A stretch of DNA of 64,000 nt from Clavaria fumosa (GCA_951802425.1 OX637796.1:3410001-3474000), one strand, 5' to 3'; shown: positions 1 to 12,210, counted from the first letter of the stretch. The notes: a model not told the origin generated them from the sequence alone. Made by a program: numbers and translations.

Positions 1-1
1 G

Positions 2-2741
2 GTCCGCATTGCTGCATTTGATGGCCTATTCATGACGAAGTGGTATACGCCTCCAATCATGCGTTATGTCCTCGCAGTTATGGCGAATGACCCTTCTCGC
101 GTAATACGACGACATGTCGCGCGAAATGCTTGTCAAAGTCTTGCTTTGCTCGCAACAATAGGGGAGGTGAAGACGTCAATCAAGGAGTCCGAGTCTTTGC
201 TCATCGAAGAGGATGGAGCGTCACCCGAGAAAACGAAGGAGGCCAAGAAAAGCGAAGTTGATTTGATGATCAAGGTACTCCGCAAAGACCGCGAGGTGGG
301 GAAGAACGATGTATTGCGGGAATTTTTGATGCCGATTGCGCTGTACGTCATGAAATACGGAATGAATCTTTCGCTAACTCTCCACGCAGCGCTCCGGATG
401 TTGATCATGAGGTCCGATGGTGTATCCTGAAGCTCGCCGACCTTCTCATTCGCGGTGTCGAAGAAACCCCGCCGAAGGTCACCATCCACCTTCCGCCGAC
501 TCCGATTCTGGAAACAGCTCCACCACTTCCTACAGCCAAAGCCAAGATGACGCGGCCTGTCAAGCTGGGAGGTCCACCGCACAAGCCTGCCCATGCACCA
601 ACCCCCTTGCCTGGGAAATTGAGATCAACTCCTGGACTCGTCGACCCTGCCCCTAGGACTCCTTCTGCTACTCTTCCTACGCCGAACAAGGATGGTCCGA
701 CGCTGCCGCCCAAGGCCAAGCCTAAGAACAAAGTCACAATTACGCCCTTGAAGCCTCCTGCCAAGGCACAGGCAGCTGGAATGAGTCCGAATGACTTGAG
801 AGCTTGTCGAAATGCCCTGAAGAAAGTCCAAACTCACAAATCTGCATTCTTCTTCCAGCAACCTGTTGACCCTATCCGCGATCATGCACCCAAGTGCGTT
901 TTCTGATTCATCACGTCTATGACATAGCTCAAACCTTGATATTAGCTATTTTGATGTCATCAAGCAGCCTATGGATTTGAGCACCATGAGTGCGAAACTT
1001 GAAAGCGGGATGTACAAAGATCGATTTGCTTTTGAAGCCGATTTCCGCCTCATGATCAGCAATGCGAAGAAGTATAACCAGCCCGGCTCACAGGTGCTCG
1101 TTGAAACCGTCGCCATAGAAATTTTCTTTGAGAAGCGTTAGTCAATTCTTGATGAAGTGTAGCAATGACAAACTAATTAACAACTGCTTGAATCAGAGTG
1201 GATACGAATTCAGAAGACCTTAGAGGCTGCTGACACCATAGCGAAACAACAGGTACCTCCTGCTGTACCCAAAGCTATACCCTCTCCTCCTCTATTTACT
1301 GCCGAGACGCCATCCACGTCCACTCGACCTACCATTAAACTTAAGGTAGGAACAGCGCCTCAAACCGACATCGTTGAAACGCCAAAGCCTGCTACCTCGA
1401 AACCGCGAGCCCGAAGACCGAAGGCAATCGACGTACCTCCACCCCCGTACGTCGACGATGGTTCGCACGATCTTCTCCAAGAGGTCATTGCGATCGAGCA
1501 AGAGCAGAATGCGAACAGACAACGTTCCGCCGTCGGGAAGGGTCTCGGATCTACCCCTACCAAACATGTTTCCCTGGATGACGATGACGAGATCGTGGCC
1601 CTTGCTAGCCCATCAAAGAAACCGGTGCCATCTAGTCCGACTGCAGCGGCAATACCGAAGGACACCCTCAACATTCCAGCCAGCGTACCATCCAGCGTGC
1701 CAGCCGGCGTACCGACCAGCGTTTCAGTTGTCGCAAAATCAACCCCAGAGCCAAAGAAATTTAAGAAAGAGAAAACAAGTGACACGAGCGACCCCCGCCC
1801 ACCAAATGACCCCCCGCGTATCCCTGCCTCACTGAAGGGTAAGGAGAAGGTCGTCCCGAGTCCTCAACCCAGGTCGAAGATGTCCACTCCGATGCAAACG
1901 ACACCCATCAATGAAAAGAAGTGCAAGGACGTTTTGAAGGCGCTTCTCAAATTGCGTGAGGCGGCCATTTTCTCCAGACCAGTCGATCCTGTATCAGATG
2001 GCTGTCCCACGTAAGTGGATTGGATATTATTGAGACCCGACTCAAGCAAAGTGCCCTAGCTATTTCCAAGAAATTGCACATCCGATGGACTTTGGGACAA
2101 TGTCGCAGAATTTGGCTCAAGGGTTTTACGCGACGATGGAGGAATTTGCGAAAGACGTCGAATTGGTGTTCGAGAATTGTCGTACGTTTAATCCTCCACA
2201 GACCTATCCTATTGTCTGCGCAGGAATCCTCGAGAACGTCTTCAGGAAGGAGTGGGTGAAAGCGATGGAGAAGAAATTGACCTGGCAGGAGAAGAAGGCG
2301 CTGCAAGGTGTCATGTCTACGCTCGTCCGGGACGATGTGTTCGTGTTTTACCCAACATCATCGGTTAGCATTTTGATGACTGAATATGGCTTTTACAGTT
2401 CCTGGATTTTCCGAGAACCCGTCGACCCTGTTGCATTAAACATCCCAACATATTTCGATATCATTCCTCGGAAGGATGCGAGGGACTTGAGGACTATCCG
2501 GCAGAAGCTCGATGCGGACAAGTACGAGTCTATGGAAGCGTTCGAGGCAGATATCGACCTGATGCTTCGCAACGCCATCACCTTCAACGGGGCTGAGTCG
2601 GAGGTTGGGCAAGTGACTGTCTTGGTGGAGGACAGGTTCACAGAGTTGATGAAGAATGTGAAGAATATGAGGAAGAGGAAGGAACCAGAGGAAACTGTGA
2701 AGGGGACACCGCAGCCAGCGAAAAAGCTGAAGCTGGTCTGA
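2..2741 (+). CDS. TAF2: TAF2-like TFIID subunit, C-terminal part with three bromodomains (5' end outside window)
   Basis: The open frame enters from the left edge. It first encodes a helical-repeat segment starting VRIAAFDGLF, which resembles the C-terminal HEAT-like part of TAF2, the TFIID subunit that contacts promoter DNA. Introns I infer: 343-389, about 905-945, about 1138-1197, 2011-2059, and an in-frame 60-nt intron at about 2339-2398. After a Pro/Lys-rich linker come three bromodomains: the first reads through YFDVIKQPMDL and KKYNQP, the second through YFQEIAHPMDF and CRTFNPP, the third through YFDIIP and AITFNG. The acetyl-lysine-contacting Asn is kept in all three. The protein ends in a basic tail (KKLKLV) and the stop is at 2739-2741. 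TAF2 is known as a TFIID core subunit; the bromodomain extension is what I see here. A separate bromodomain gene is the alternative, but the linker is continuous in frame. Confidence 0.85.
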
Positions 2742-3072
2742 AATGATCTGATTGTAAATATCCTCAGTTTCAAGTTGGACTAAAGTACACCATTTCTGTA
2801 TATCATCCACATATTTTATCGGACTTTTTGGGACCGTTGTGTACTGCACTGCGCATATACTCCCTTTGCCATTTCAAATATTACTGTAAGAGGAAGAGCC
2901 AGTGACAATGCTTTTTTGCATCCCACCAGGCACTAGGGCTGGTTGTGCCTCAATAGGGCGGCAACTCAAGCCCAGATCACGGCGAAATGGCTTTGGAAGG
3001 GAACTATTGCAGTGTGCCAGGTCACTCTCCACCAACAATTCAAGTAGAGTAAACATAAATTTTTAAACACAA
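2742..3072. other. convergent intergenic spacer
   Basis: This 330-bp gap separates the TAF2-like stop from the stop of the convergent Crinkler-kinase gene. It is presumably filled by the two 3' untranslated regions. I see no further gene or repeat in it. Confidence 0.5.
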
Positions 3073-5928
3073 TTAAGCGAGACCATTCAACTCATCCAGA
3101 GCCGCAGCTGCACTTGATATTTCTCCACTCATCATTCTCATCCCCAGAGCCCTCACACCAGCAGGGATATCAGATGCAAATACAACCGCATCAACTATCA
3201 GCCTCCCAGCACTCCAAATGTCAACCTCCGCCCCATGGTTGGCCAGGAACACTGACGGGCAATGGGAGTTCCGGTCCAAATGCATTGCTGCTTGAGTCGG
3301 GGGTATAGCTGCATCATCCCAGTCGATGAGAAACCACTTTGTGCGAGTGCCGCCATCCCGGATGATATTTGGCCAACGTATGTCCCGATGGAAAAGGGCA
3401 ATCGGACCATCATGCATAACCTGCCTGGCCAGTCAGCTTAGGTCAAATCAATTGACAATTCATATTTGCATGCCTTGAGAGCTTCAAGTACACATTTTAC
3501 AGCTTCCAGAACCTCTTGCGCCCGACGCGGCGAATCATCAATGCCTTTCGGCTGGAGATATACTACCGACCCATGAATATCGTCATTGACATAGAAGTTC
3601 AGGATGCGATCGACATTTGGCACATGCTTGGCTTGCATTAATTCGTAAATGGTCCTCAGGTGGTTGACGCGAGCCTCTCCGTTGCGCATGTATTTTTTTT
3701 CAACAGCGGATGAACCAATTTTGATAATGGTGCCGGTTTCCCTGAGGTAATACCAAATGAGACGACATCACAGAACACACGGCAGGACACATTGCCTCAC
3801 AGTCGAGAAATTGAAACAAGTTCAGTGTTGTGGCGAGCTCCTATCACATCCCGTAGCGAAGTGATAACGGAGCACAGCTTGATGATGCGTATGAGATTTG
3901 TCAAACGTTGGGACATCCACGAAAGATCGGCAAAGACCAAATCGATAACCGAATCTCGTAAAATAGCTGCTAGCGTAACATGGGCTCCGACTGCATAATA
4001 ACCTGAACGGTTAGTCAGTAAGGCCGGGAGAGCATGGCACACTAAAGGACTGACCAAGAATATACGGAGCAGGGTCATACGTCCAGGTCAGCTTTTCGAT
4101 GAGTTCATCCTTGGGGTGTGTACCCGAGAATCTGGGGGATTTCTCTTCACCCCTGAATATGCAAACACCCCCTGTTAAGACTCCGAAGTCCGGCCTCAGC
4201 AACGCGGCGCTGGTCTGGTTGTTGCTATCCCGGATAGTTTTACACACGATAGCGGAATCAAGAAGCTGTCGAAGATTGCGATCCCAGAAAAGATGGAATG
4301 AACTCTCAGTGCTATCTTCATCTGGTGGTGGAAATATAAGGGCGGGTTTGATAATGTCCATAATGTATGCCGCCCTCGTCTTCACTGGGTCTGAAAAGTC
4401 TGAGGAGGTCGTCTCGGGTACACATCGCCTTCGGATTCGCTCTGGATGATGCCAATTCTGTAATCACTTGGTCAGGCAGAGGGATTTTACAATTATCCTC
4501 GAGTGGCCCCATAATATACGCGGAGAGGGCATCTAGAGGGGGAGGCGGTCTACACGGAGTCGCCCAGCGTTGCAGAAGGGTGGGAGAGATATCGGCTACA
4601 AGGGCATGAGGACCAACAGTCAACACTCGTGCGACAGAATCTCGATGACGGGAGACGGGGTAAACCGATAAAGGCAATAGTAGAACCAAACGAATAGGAC
4701 AGCAGGACGTATACAGTGGGGAAAGGGAAAGGGAGAAACCATAGGGCGAAGAGTACAGAGAAATGGAAGGATTGGAAAATGAGATACGAGGCCGTAACAA
4801 GAGCGAGTGGCGAAAAAGATGGATTGGCATATAAAGAGAAAACATGTTAAGGAAGATAGGAAATGGGAGTGAAGGCGATAGCGAAAGGGAGCGATGAGTT
4901 ATCAGTAAATTCAACTTACGCAAAGGTGAGCCCATGCGGGGTCGCTTGGGACGATGGTCTGTTGTAAGAATAATGTGTGGAGAAAGGAATGATAAGAGAA
5001 TGCAACGCAGCAACGAAAAGTGAAATGGCAAGTGGAAGGGGAATGAAGGGGAATGGATTGGCGTCAAGAAAAATTCCGCGAGGTACATGACATCAATGAA
5101 GGGGAAAAGGACGATCACGGAAAATGGTGGTGTGCAGAGCATTCGAAACGGAGCATCAGGCAAACAGAAGCGGATGAAGCGGAGGGGGCCGCAACGAGAA
5201 GTAGTGGGTACACGACATGGTAACGAGCAGAGAGCGATGGCGAGGGAAGCAATGTTGGATGGGCGGCAACGAGAGAATATACGCATAATGCAAAGATTTG
5301 AAATGGAAGGGGCGAGAAGCGACGGGTCGAGGTTCATTATGAATGAGTGGGCAAAGACGAGACGATATTGTCAACTTCGTTCATATGCACAAAATAAGCG
5401 ACTGCAATCACCGGTGGGTAGCTTCACGATGACGTGGAGATGTTTCGCAGGAGGAGGCTGTAGGAAAATATCCGACAACGTATCGCTATCCTCCTCCAAA
5501 TTGGTTGCGAACTCGGAAAGATCATTTCCTTGCAATAGCACGCGCCCGGCGAGAGTGCCTTGGGGCTTGAGGGTAACTGGGTTTTTGAGCTGCCAAGACT
5601 GTATGAGAGTCAGTGGTAACGATATGGAACCGACAACCCACCTTCAGGAGCACCAGGACGGTAGGACTAAGACGGCATTAGCATTGACGTTTAAGCGGGT
5701 CGAATCAACGACGCACCTTCCAAAGAACCAGGTCTTTGGCAAAGGGAATGTCAGCCCCCTCCTCCTTGATGAGTTTCTTCAATCGGCCCACAGTGACATC
5801 GAGGGGAGCATCGACCTCGAATGGCCTAGAATCGCCATCGACGAGACACCAAAGGCTAATAACCTGCTTGGTCGAAGGATTAGTGTTAGATAAGAAAATA
5901 ACAGTTGTGTACTGACTGGCACTGGCAT
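3073..5928 (-). CDS. Crinkler-header protein with C-terminal FunK1/CRN-type protein kinase
   Basis: Best start is the ATG at 5928-5926: a 12-nt first exon (MPVP), a 53-nt intron (5864-5916, donor GTCAGT), then the ubiquitin-like Crinkler header starting VISLWCLVDGD and reaching DLVLWK at 5717. The next exon (from 5598) continues it up to HLHVIVKLPT. After a pyrimidine-rich region with unresolved exons, a middle domain runs through FHLFWD and CVFRGEE-like text (here CIFRGEE) to TWTYDPAPYILG, then YYAVGAHVTLAAI (introns 4322-4385 and 4003-4054). A kinase domain follows with catalytic loop HRDIRWPNI and DWDDA in place of DFG. The last intron, 3421-3473, appears to be GC-AG. Stop at 3073-3075. 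Proteins of this layout are frequent in Agaricomycetes; substrate and role are unknown. Exon borders between about 5400 and 4600 are not settled. Confidence 0.75.
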
Positions 5929-6051
5929 CGGGCATCGGGGCAGCAAGATTGTCGATGGACGTCGCTTGCTCTGCTAGATCGGCCACAATTGGAGTTTGTG
6001 GCACTTGCGCCAGGCCACGAATGAGTAGCCACTGAATAAGTGTGTGCGTTT
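5929..6051. promoter_or_regulatory. divergent promoter, Crinkler-kinase gene / MED11
   Basis: Only 123 bp separate the two inferred start codons, which point away from each other, so the genes must share their upstream region. I do not recognise a TATA box or a specific operator in it. Confidence 0.4.
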
Positions 6052-6803
6052 ATGGAACTCAACGGCTCTCACGTTGAACCAAAGAACTCTACGGGACCAG
6101 CAATGGAGATTGATCCAATCTGGACCTCGAGTAGGACAGCAAGACAAATCTACATGCTTGGGGAAGTCGAAAAGGTGTGCGACGACCATTACCTTCCATG
6201 CCTCCGCAGCTGAATGCGAGGGCCCATCACCCTCTGTGTAGGACATCAAGCGCCTACTGGACCTCGCCGCATCGTCTATTGCGCTCCTGACGCTGCCACA
6301 GACGGACGGGCCGGACGACGGGCTCGCGCAGGGCGCCGAGCGGTCAGAGCAGTTTGTGCTCGAGGTCAGCGAGTACTTCGAGCGTCTCAACGTAAATGTC
6401 CTCTCCGCACACCCTTTTGCCGAGCCCCTGTCCCGCTTACACGCCGCGCGTTCTCCCCCCGCAGTCGATACAAGAAGCCATCCGCTCCTCGCTCGCGCAC
6501 ATCCGTCACTCGCGCATCGCGCCGTCCGCCATAACCGCCCCGCCGCCCGGCTTCGTGCCGCCCTCCCTCGGCGTCGGCCTCCCCGTCTCCGCCACCGCCA
6601 GCACAGAGGGTAGCCCTGCCGCAGCTGCGGCGTCGCGCTCGAACCGCGGGCTCCAGGAGGAGCGCGTGGAGCGCGATGCATGGCGCGGCATCTTGGACGC
6701 ATTGCTGCGCCTTAAAGCGATGCGGGAGGGTGGTGACGCCGGAGGAGACGACGACGCGCCTGTCGTACCCGCGACGATGCCCGTGGGCTCACCCGGCGGC
6801 TGA
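6052..6803 (+). CDS. MED11: Mediator subunit 11-like protein
   Basis: Three exons: 6052-6174, 6242-6391 and 6465-6803. The introns (67 and 73 nt) are GT-AG and phase 0, giving 203 codons before the stop. The start MELNGSHVEP leads to ARQIYMLGEVEKDIKRLLDL, the amphipathic helix typical of MED11, then a long Ser/Ala-rich helix and EQFVLEVSEYFERLN joined to SIQEAIRSSLAHIRHSRI. MED11 is a short head-module subunit that pairs with MED22. The C-terminal part (GLQEERVERDAWRGILDALL) is longer than in yeast, as is common in basidiomycetes. The call rests on motif order and on splice sites that keep the frame. A generic coiled-coil protein is the alternative. Confidence 0.7.
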
Positions 6804-6979
6804 AGAAGCGTTTGAGAACTCGTCGTCCATTTGTATTTTTATTTATTTTATTCCTTTTATTGCTCGATGCTGAGTGAGCAGTCAAACATTTTTTTAAGCT
6901 ATATGAATTCAATACAAGTCTCCAACCACGCCACAGAAAGGAGACAGCCGCCTTTCTTATTACTGACGAACCCTCCGGT

Positions 6980-7704
6980 TCACGCATAGCGGAATTTCGA
7001 CGTAATCGCCCCGTGCTGCTCCACCGCCGCCGCCAGCTCCTTCTCTATCCCTGGCTGGTCCTTCACGTTGGCCTTGCGACGCCATCATCAGAAAAAGGAA
7101 TTACAAAGACCGAGATCCAGAAAACGGGAGAGGGATTAGAAGGAGGATTAGAGAAGCGATCGGTCAGCTGTCGTCCAGCGCTAACAACGAAACAAAACGC
7201 ACAATGACATCCCCCAGCTTCGCGAGCGCGTCCGAGAGGCGCGTCGCAGCATCCTCGATCATCCTGTTCGCCTCGTCCACCAACTTCCCCTGCCGTAAAA
7301 GATGCGGACCCAGATGTACAATAGATATATGTATGGAGATATTTACATCAACGAACACGGCAGAGAAGAACAGTGGGCCCACAACGCACCGCGTTCTTAG
7401 TTTCCCACGACTCCGGGTCCGCCTCGAAGAGCGCCTCTCGCCGCTTCTGCAGCGTCCCGACCTCCCGCCGGTAGTACTCGTAGTCCTTACAGAGACTGTG
7501 TGCGTGCGTTTTTTGTTTTTGCGTTTTATATTAGAGTAATATTTTCGGAAGAGAAAGCGTGGCGACAGCCCCACGGTACAAGAAAGAAAGAATACAGAAA
7601 CACCCGCAAGCAGGGCAGCGAGCAAGCGATGAGGCGGACACACACCGTGCGCACGTGCCCGTCTTTCTCTTGAGTTCTAGGTTGATGCCAGCAGCGTCTG
7701 TCAT
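6980..7704 (-). CDS. tubulin-specific chaperone A (tubulin cofactor A)
   Basis: Four exons on the minus strand: 7704-7646, 7495-7390, 7289-7203 and 7072-6980. Every intron starts GTG and ends in AG, and the exons sum to 345 nt, encoding 114 residues, the usual size of cofactor A. The N-terminus contains LELKRKTG, matching the family's L-K-I-K-T-G start. Then follow DYEYYRREVGTLQKRREALFE, ESWETKNA and DEANRMIEDAATRLSDALA, the three-helix bundle pattern. Cofactor A captures beta-tubulin during tubulin folding in the cytosol. The gene is convergent with MED11 (177 bp between stops) and divergent from MED7. Confidence 0.85.
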
Positions 7705-7943
7705 TCTGGTCGAGTGTTCGGGACGTTCAGGTCAGAGAGGGATTGGGGAGAAGGGCGGGGTATGAATGCGCGACGTCAGAGGCGTGACTTCACGTGACTT
7801 GAGGACAGCGTTGTATCTGCACACAGTATTTTACATCCGGATTACCTACCCTTCTACGCTTCGCCTATCCTTCGCGCCATCTTGATTGCCATTGGCAAAC
7901 TCAGAAACACCGCGGTTCTCCAGTCCAACTCATCATCCGTCCA
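7705..7943. promoter_or_regulatory. divergent promoter, cofactor A / MED7, with TCACGTGA palindrome at 7790-7797
   Basis: The 239 bp between the two start codons include the 8-bp palindrome TCACGTGA at 7790-7797, a classical bHLH (E-box) binding site, and a GACGTCA element at about 7772-7778 of the CRE/ATF type. These are sequence matches only; occupancy is not shown. Confidence 0.45.
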
Positions 7944-8917
7944 ATGGAGCAGGATCAGGAAGAGACGGAACTGCAGAACCCCTTCCCGTCTCCTCCATCC
8001 CATTACTCCAACTACACCTCGCACAACCTTGCGCTTCTCGACCTCCTCCAATCACGCTCAGATCCTCCTCAACCACAGCCACAGTCACAGCACCAGATCC
8101 TCGCAGACCAGACGGACGTCCCGGACTGGGATCTCCGACTGCTCGAAAAGCCGCGCGTCGACTGGATTCTTGAGGACGGTCATTACGAGGCGTTTGGGGA
8201 TACCTGGTATGTGAGTGTGCGAGCCTGCCATTTCGGTGGTCATTATTTCATCCGGAACGTCGCAGGTTAAGGAGACCATACCATCCCTTGGAGAACAGGG
8301 TGGCCATCAACTCTACCCAGCCGACCCATCCATTGGTACGTGTCTTCGCGCGACAATCATAGAAAGTATCTTACTTAACCAAGCGCAGATCGCCGCCCCG
8401 CCCTTCTTGCCATTCTGCGCTCCATCCTCGTCACTTATTCGAACCTCACGTCCGCCCTTCTCTTGCCCCCTCGCCCCGCCTCTTCCGACACCGAGCCAGA
8501 GTGGCACCTCCGCGTGGAATGGATCGCTGTTCTCGCGCAGAACATCATGGCCGCCGCCAACGACCTCCGCCCGGTGCAGGCGAGGGAGAACCTCGAAACG
8601 ATGATGCGCAGACAGCTGGAGCTCCGGAGAGAGGAAACGAACACGCTACACCAGTGGGTTCTTCCCTCCGCTTCTTAGGCGGCTTGCGGCCATCTAACTT
8701 CTCTTTTGCGACCACGCTGGTAAGAAAATGTGACGTCCTGGAAGCTAAGCTGGCAGAGCTGCGGACCGTCGCACAGCGGGTTTCGTCGAGCGCCACAAAT
8801 GCACCCCCAGATCCTGCGCACCCCACAGAGGAGCCCCGTACAGTGAACAAGGCCGAATCTAACGAAGTGGGTGCTCTGCAGGTCCTTCACCGGTGTGAGA
8901 CTCAATATCATCAGTAG
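7944..8917 (+). CDS. MED7: Mediator subunit 7
   Basis: Four exons (7944-8210, 8266-8335, 8389-8653, 8725-8917) total 795 nt, encoding 264 residues. The protein starts MEQDQEETELQNPFPSPPSHY, followed by YTSHNLALLDLL, then PDWDLRLLEKPRVDWILEDG and YPADPSID. These are the Pro-rich N-terminus and conserved block of MED7, a middle-module subunit that heterodimerises with MED21. The helical half follows: LAQNIMAAANDLRPVQAREN and MMRRQLELRREET, then KCDVLEAKLAELR. The first donor is a perfect GTGAGT. The last acceptor (TAAG) is less usual but keeps the coiled coil in frame. The tail after about residue 220 is low in conservation, and one more intron near 8890 cannot be excluded. Confidence 0.9.
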
Positions 8918-11225
8918 GACACTCTCAGGGACCCTGTCGGCCCCTCCTTCGAGGAAACCTCGGAGTGGGGGCGTATTACACCCGCCCTCCCATCTTTTTC
9001 TCGCTAGTGTTTCATGGCATGGACACGTTAGTGGCGTTTTTTTTTCTTCTTGGGGGGCGGTTGTTGCATGAACTTGCATTAAGCTTGTCTCTCCGCAACC
9101 CATGATGACACGCGTTGCTGATCGCGAAGCGAGGTGAGGCGAGGGCTGTACTAACTATAGGGGTGTATGTAAAGTAAAGGTCAAAGCGCAATGGCGCTAC
9201 TGTTACTGTGCCTCATGTCCCTACTTCACCCGTACAAAATAAGATAATTTGATCGGATCTTCAAGTTGTACGCGACGCAACCACGTGATATCTATCATTC
9301 CGACCAACGGACGGTCGATGAGATTCAGCACACTGGCAGAAGAAATGTGGGCATAGCATTTGTATTTGAACAACAGGAGAATTCCGACACCGTCATGAAG
9401 AACGACGGAGAAAAACGCTACCACTGCTACAACTTGTGTGAGGGAGAGAAAAAAAGTAACGTGAACAAGAGTCCCATGTGCTACCTAGTCTACCAACCGT
9501 GACAAAACCTGCAAGCAGGTGGAGGGAGACGAAGACAACGAGGAACGGGGGGGAACAGAAGACGACAACCAAAAAAGTTCATCGTAGTAGCAGTGGAGAT
9601 TTTCGCCAGGTAGGGGGGGGGACGATCGGAGCATATACGTGGGCATACAGACAAAAACCAAGAAAGGAACCCGTTGCCATGTGCGTGAATTGATAGATGA
9701 GCGTGACACAGACCAGGAGCCGACTCGCAGCTCGCCAACATCCGCATCCAATCCGCATTCTCCAAAAGAACGTCCAGAACTCCAACAGCTCTTCTTCAAG
9801 TCCATCAGAAGCGTACCACACAAGCCCACCGATGCGCTCAAACTCAGTATGTCCTCGCTCAAAGCGACGACTAGCATCGCCTCTGTTGCGAAAGACCAGG
9901 AGCGAGCAAGACGGGGGAAAGGGGAACAGCACGGCCGATAGACGCAGGAAGGCGCGGAGAATGCGTTCAGGAAAACAGCGGGGTGCTTCAACATCCAAAA
10001 ATTCAGGAGACAGATCCTCTTCTTTTCCCTCAATCAAAGGGGTCGGTCGGTCGCCCTCGCGACCCACCAAACAGTACCAGCGTCGATCCAAAGCCAAAGG
10101 GGGAACATGAACGAGATTTGAATGCGTCTTGGCTCCTCGTAACAGACATGCAATGCCTGGGGAAGGGAGCACGTCACCGCCGCGGTCGTCGTCGTCCCTC
10201 GCGAGCAGAACGCGCTCACAGCGGAGGGGGAGACGTCAGAAAAAAAGGGGTCGTGAAGAAAAAGTCCGTGAAAATGGTGCCGTGTCGTGAAAGAAAATTG
10301 GGGCGTGGATCGGGCGCCACACCGTGACGTTGCTGGTAAGCAGGAGGGAGAATGGTCAAGGCATAGTGGGCATAAGTCAGCTCAATAAACAATGTGCGGG
10401 GTGTCGTAAGACGGGCGCTTTAAATCAGCAAGAACTCTTGAGGGTTGGGATCCCATTCGGAAGGTGAGGGGACTGTCGTGATTCGAAAGGAGTAAAGACA
10501 ATGAGCCAGTGTGTCGGATACGCGCGAGGTACAACGAAGTGGTCGTCGCCTACAAGCGCGCCAAGAACGGAGAGGATCATCTGGGTGCGGGTGGAACCGC
10601 AGCGAGGGAGCGAGGCAACGAAGCGATAGAGGACAAAACCGATTTCAAAAAATGAGTAGGGAGTGCAAGAAAGCGCCAACAGGGGGTTGTATCCAGGCGA
10701 GGCACGCACACCGCTCATAAATGAGGGGGAACCGATGTGAACCTGTGCGCCTACAAGCTCTGGCCCCTGCGGTCTTGCGTGGTGGTTTGATGTCGCGTCG
10801 GCCTACAAGCGTCCCAGAAACCCAGATCTGTCAGATCCATCCTTACATTGTCATCGCAAATCTTCAGAATCAACGAGAGGTCGATATCCAGGGGCCACGG
10901 GCTTAGGCCTGGACATGGGAAGTACAGTCCGAGGGCGGCACGGCCGCGGAGGGATGCCTCATGAGGTTGTGCGTCGCTGAAGCACAGTCGATGAGTTCTG
11001 CTGTGGGGCCCGTCGACAGTGGTGAAGAATGTGATGTTAAAGAAAACAATGGTGTGTGTCCGTCGTAAGTAGAGTGAGTGTCACCTGCATTCCGGGCAGG
11101 ATTTCCAAGGATCATTCAATCGTCTGAAAGGGAAGCGATCCGCCCCTAAACCGCGTCGATATTTTTTTGTGGGTTTCTAAAGCTTTTCTGATGCGCGGAG
11201 AGGAGGGATAGAGGGGACCGGCAGA
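8918..11225. other. 2.3-kb stretch without a supportable gene; one weak minus-strand candidate at about 10740-11120
   Basis: Many short open frames exist here on both strands, but none shows a family motif together with matching splice sites. The best candidate is on the minus strand. An ATG at 11115-11113 starts a short frame with a GT donor after MILGNPARNA. A downstream open stretch between about 11000 and 10780 encodes text such as LSPWPLDIDLSLILKICDDN. I cannot connect the two convincingly or name a product. The rest may be untranslated regions and spacer. Confidence 0.3.
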
Positions 11226-12210
11226 TTAGAACGCCGACGATTGAGACTGCTGCACCACGGCGGCGGCAGCGGCGGCGGCGACGGCTTGACGTTGTTCAGC
11301 GGTACCGAGCATCAACGCTTCATTAACACTGGTTATATCATCAGACATTGTGGATACGAGACATAATGAGAGTCCACGTACTTGCGGAGCCGGGAAACCT
11401 CGGCCTCAGCCTGTTGGAGCCTCGTCTGCAATTGCTGGGTCGTCACCTCAAGGTACTTGATGTGGGTGGTGGCTGTAAAATGAGGACGGTCAACGATACA
11501 GCTAAGGAGGTAGATCCAAAATAACCATACCACGATCAAGCAGAGAGACCTTGCTGGATTTTTGATTGGAGACCGGAAGGGAGTCCTTGAGCCTGCGGTA
11601 TCCCTCCCTCAACTCGTCTCTCCTCCTCTGTTCGGACTCGATACGTTGGCGACGAATGGTCTCGCGGCGCATGTCCGCGCCGGCCGCGCACGAGGAAGGC
11701 TGGAACTCCTCGTCCTCTTCATCACTATCTTCGTCGCGCCTGGAGGCTCTCCTTTTGGGTACGGGCCTGACGCTAGAGCGCGTGACAGGCGCTGCGATCG
11801 GGTTGAAGCGATGCGAGCGCGGCACAGACGCAGGGGTACCGTAAGGGACGTTGGGCGGAGACAGGGAGCCGCTACCCCTCCTAGCACTAGAGGAGGAGTG
11901 ATCGGAGACGTCCTCGGCGCTCAAGCTGTAGAGAGCGGGGGGAGAGACGCCATCGGCTGGGGTGAAGGGGCGCGCGGGAGAGGGAGCGTAGGCGGCAGGG
12001 TAGAACGAGTCGGCGAGGTTCAAAGCATTGAAGTCCGGAGAGGAGGTGCCTGAGGTGCTAGAGACTGTGATAGTGCGTTAGAGATCGTTAACGTGACTAG
12101 ATCAAGATGAACATACGACTCAGGGAAGAGACGTAGTACGGATCCACGAAGGGCATGGGATCGTAAGAGAAGGCGGCATCAACGTAAGTGGGCTTGGTCT
12201 CGAAATCCAT
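11226..12210 (-). CDS. basic helix-loop-helix transcription factor (paralogue 1)
   Basis: Exons 12210-12117, 12049-11531, 11472-11382 and 11328-11226 sum to 807 nt, encoding 268 residues. A Ser/Pro-rich N-terminus and an acidic patch (RRDEDSDEEDEEF) precede the bHLH domain. The basic region and helix 1 read RREATRR-type text, here RRETIRRQRIESEQRRRDEL. The loop carries SNQKSSKVSLLDR, and helix 2 continues ATTHIKYLEVTTQQLQTRLQ into a short coiled coil. The C-terminus is Ala/Gln-rich (AVAAAAAAAVVQQ). The E and RRR of the basic region predict E-box binding. The intron inside the loop (after LLDR) is at the same codon and phase as in the second bHLH gene at 17.6-18.8 kb. Target genes are unknown. 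Confidence 0.85.

Noticed and set aside
4318..5337. 339-codon minus-strand frame, Leu/Ser/Pro-rich
   Set aside because: Most of it is a pyrimidine-rich non-coding stretch of the Crinkler-kinase gene; only its end overlaps real exons.
9485..10172. overlapping 180-200-codon minus-strand frames
   Set aside because: Composition is that of spacer translated in several frames; no motif, no consistent introns.
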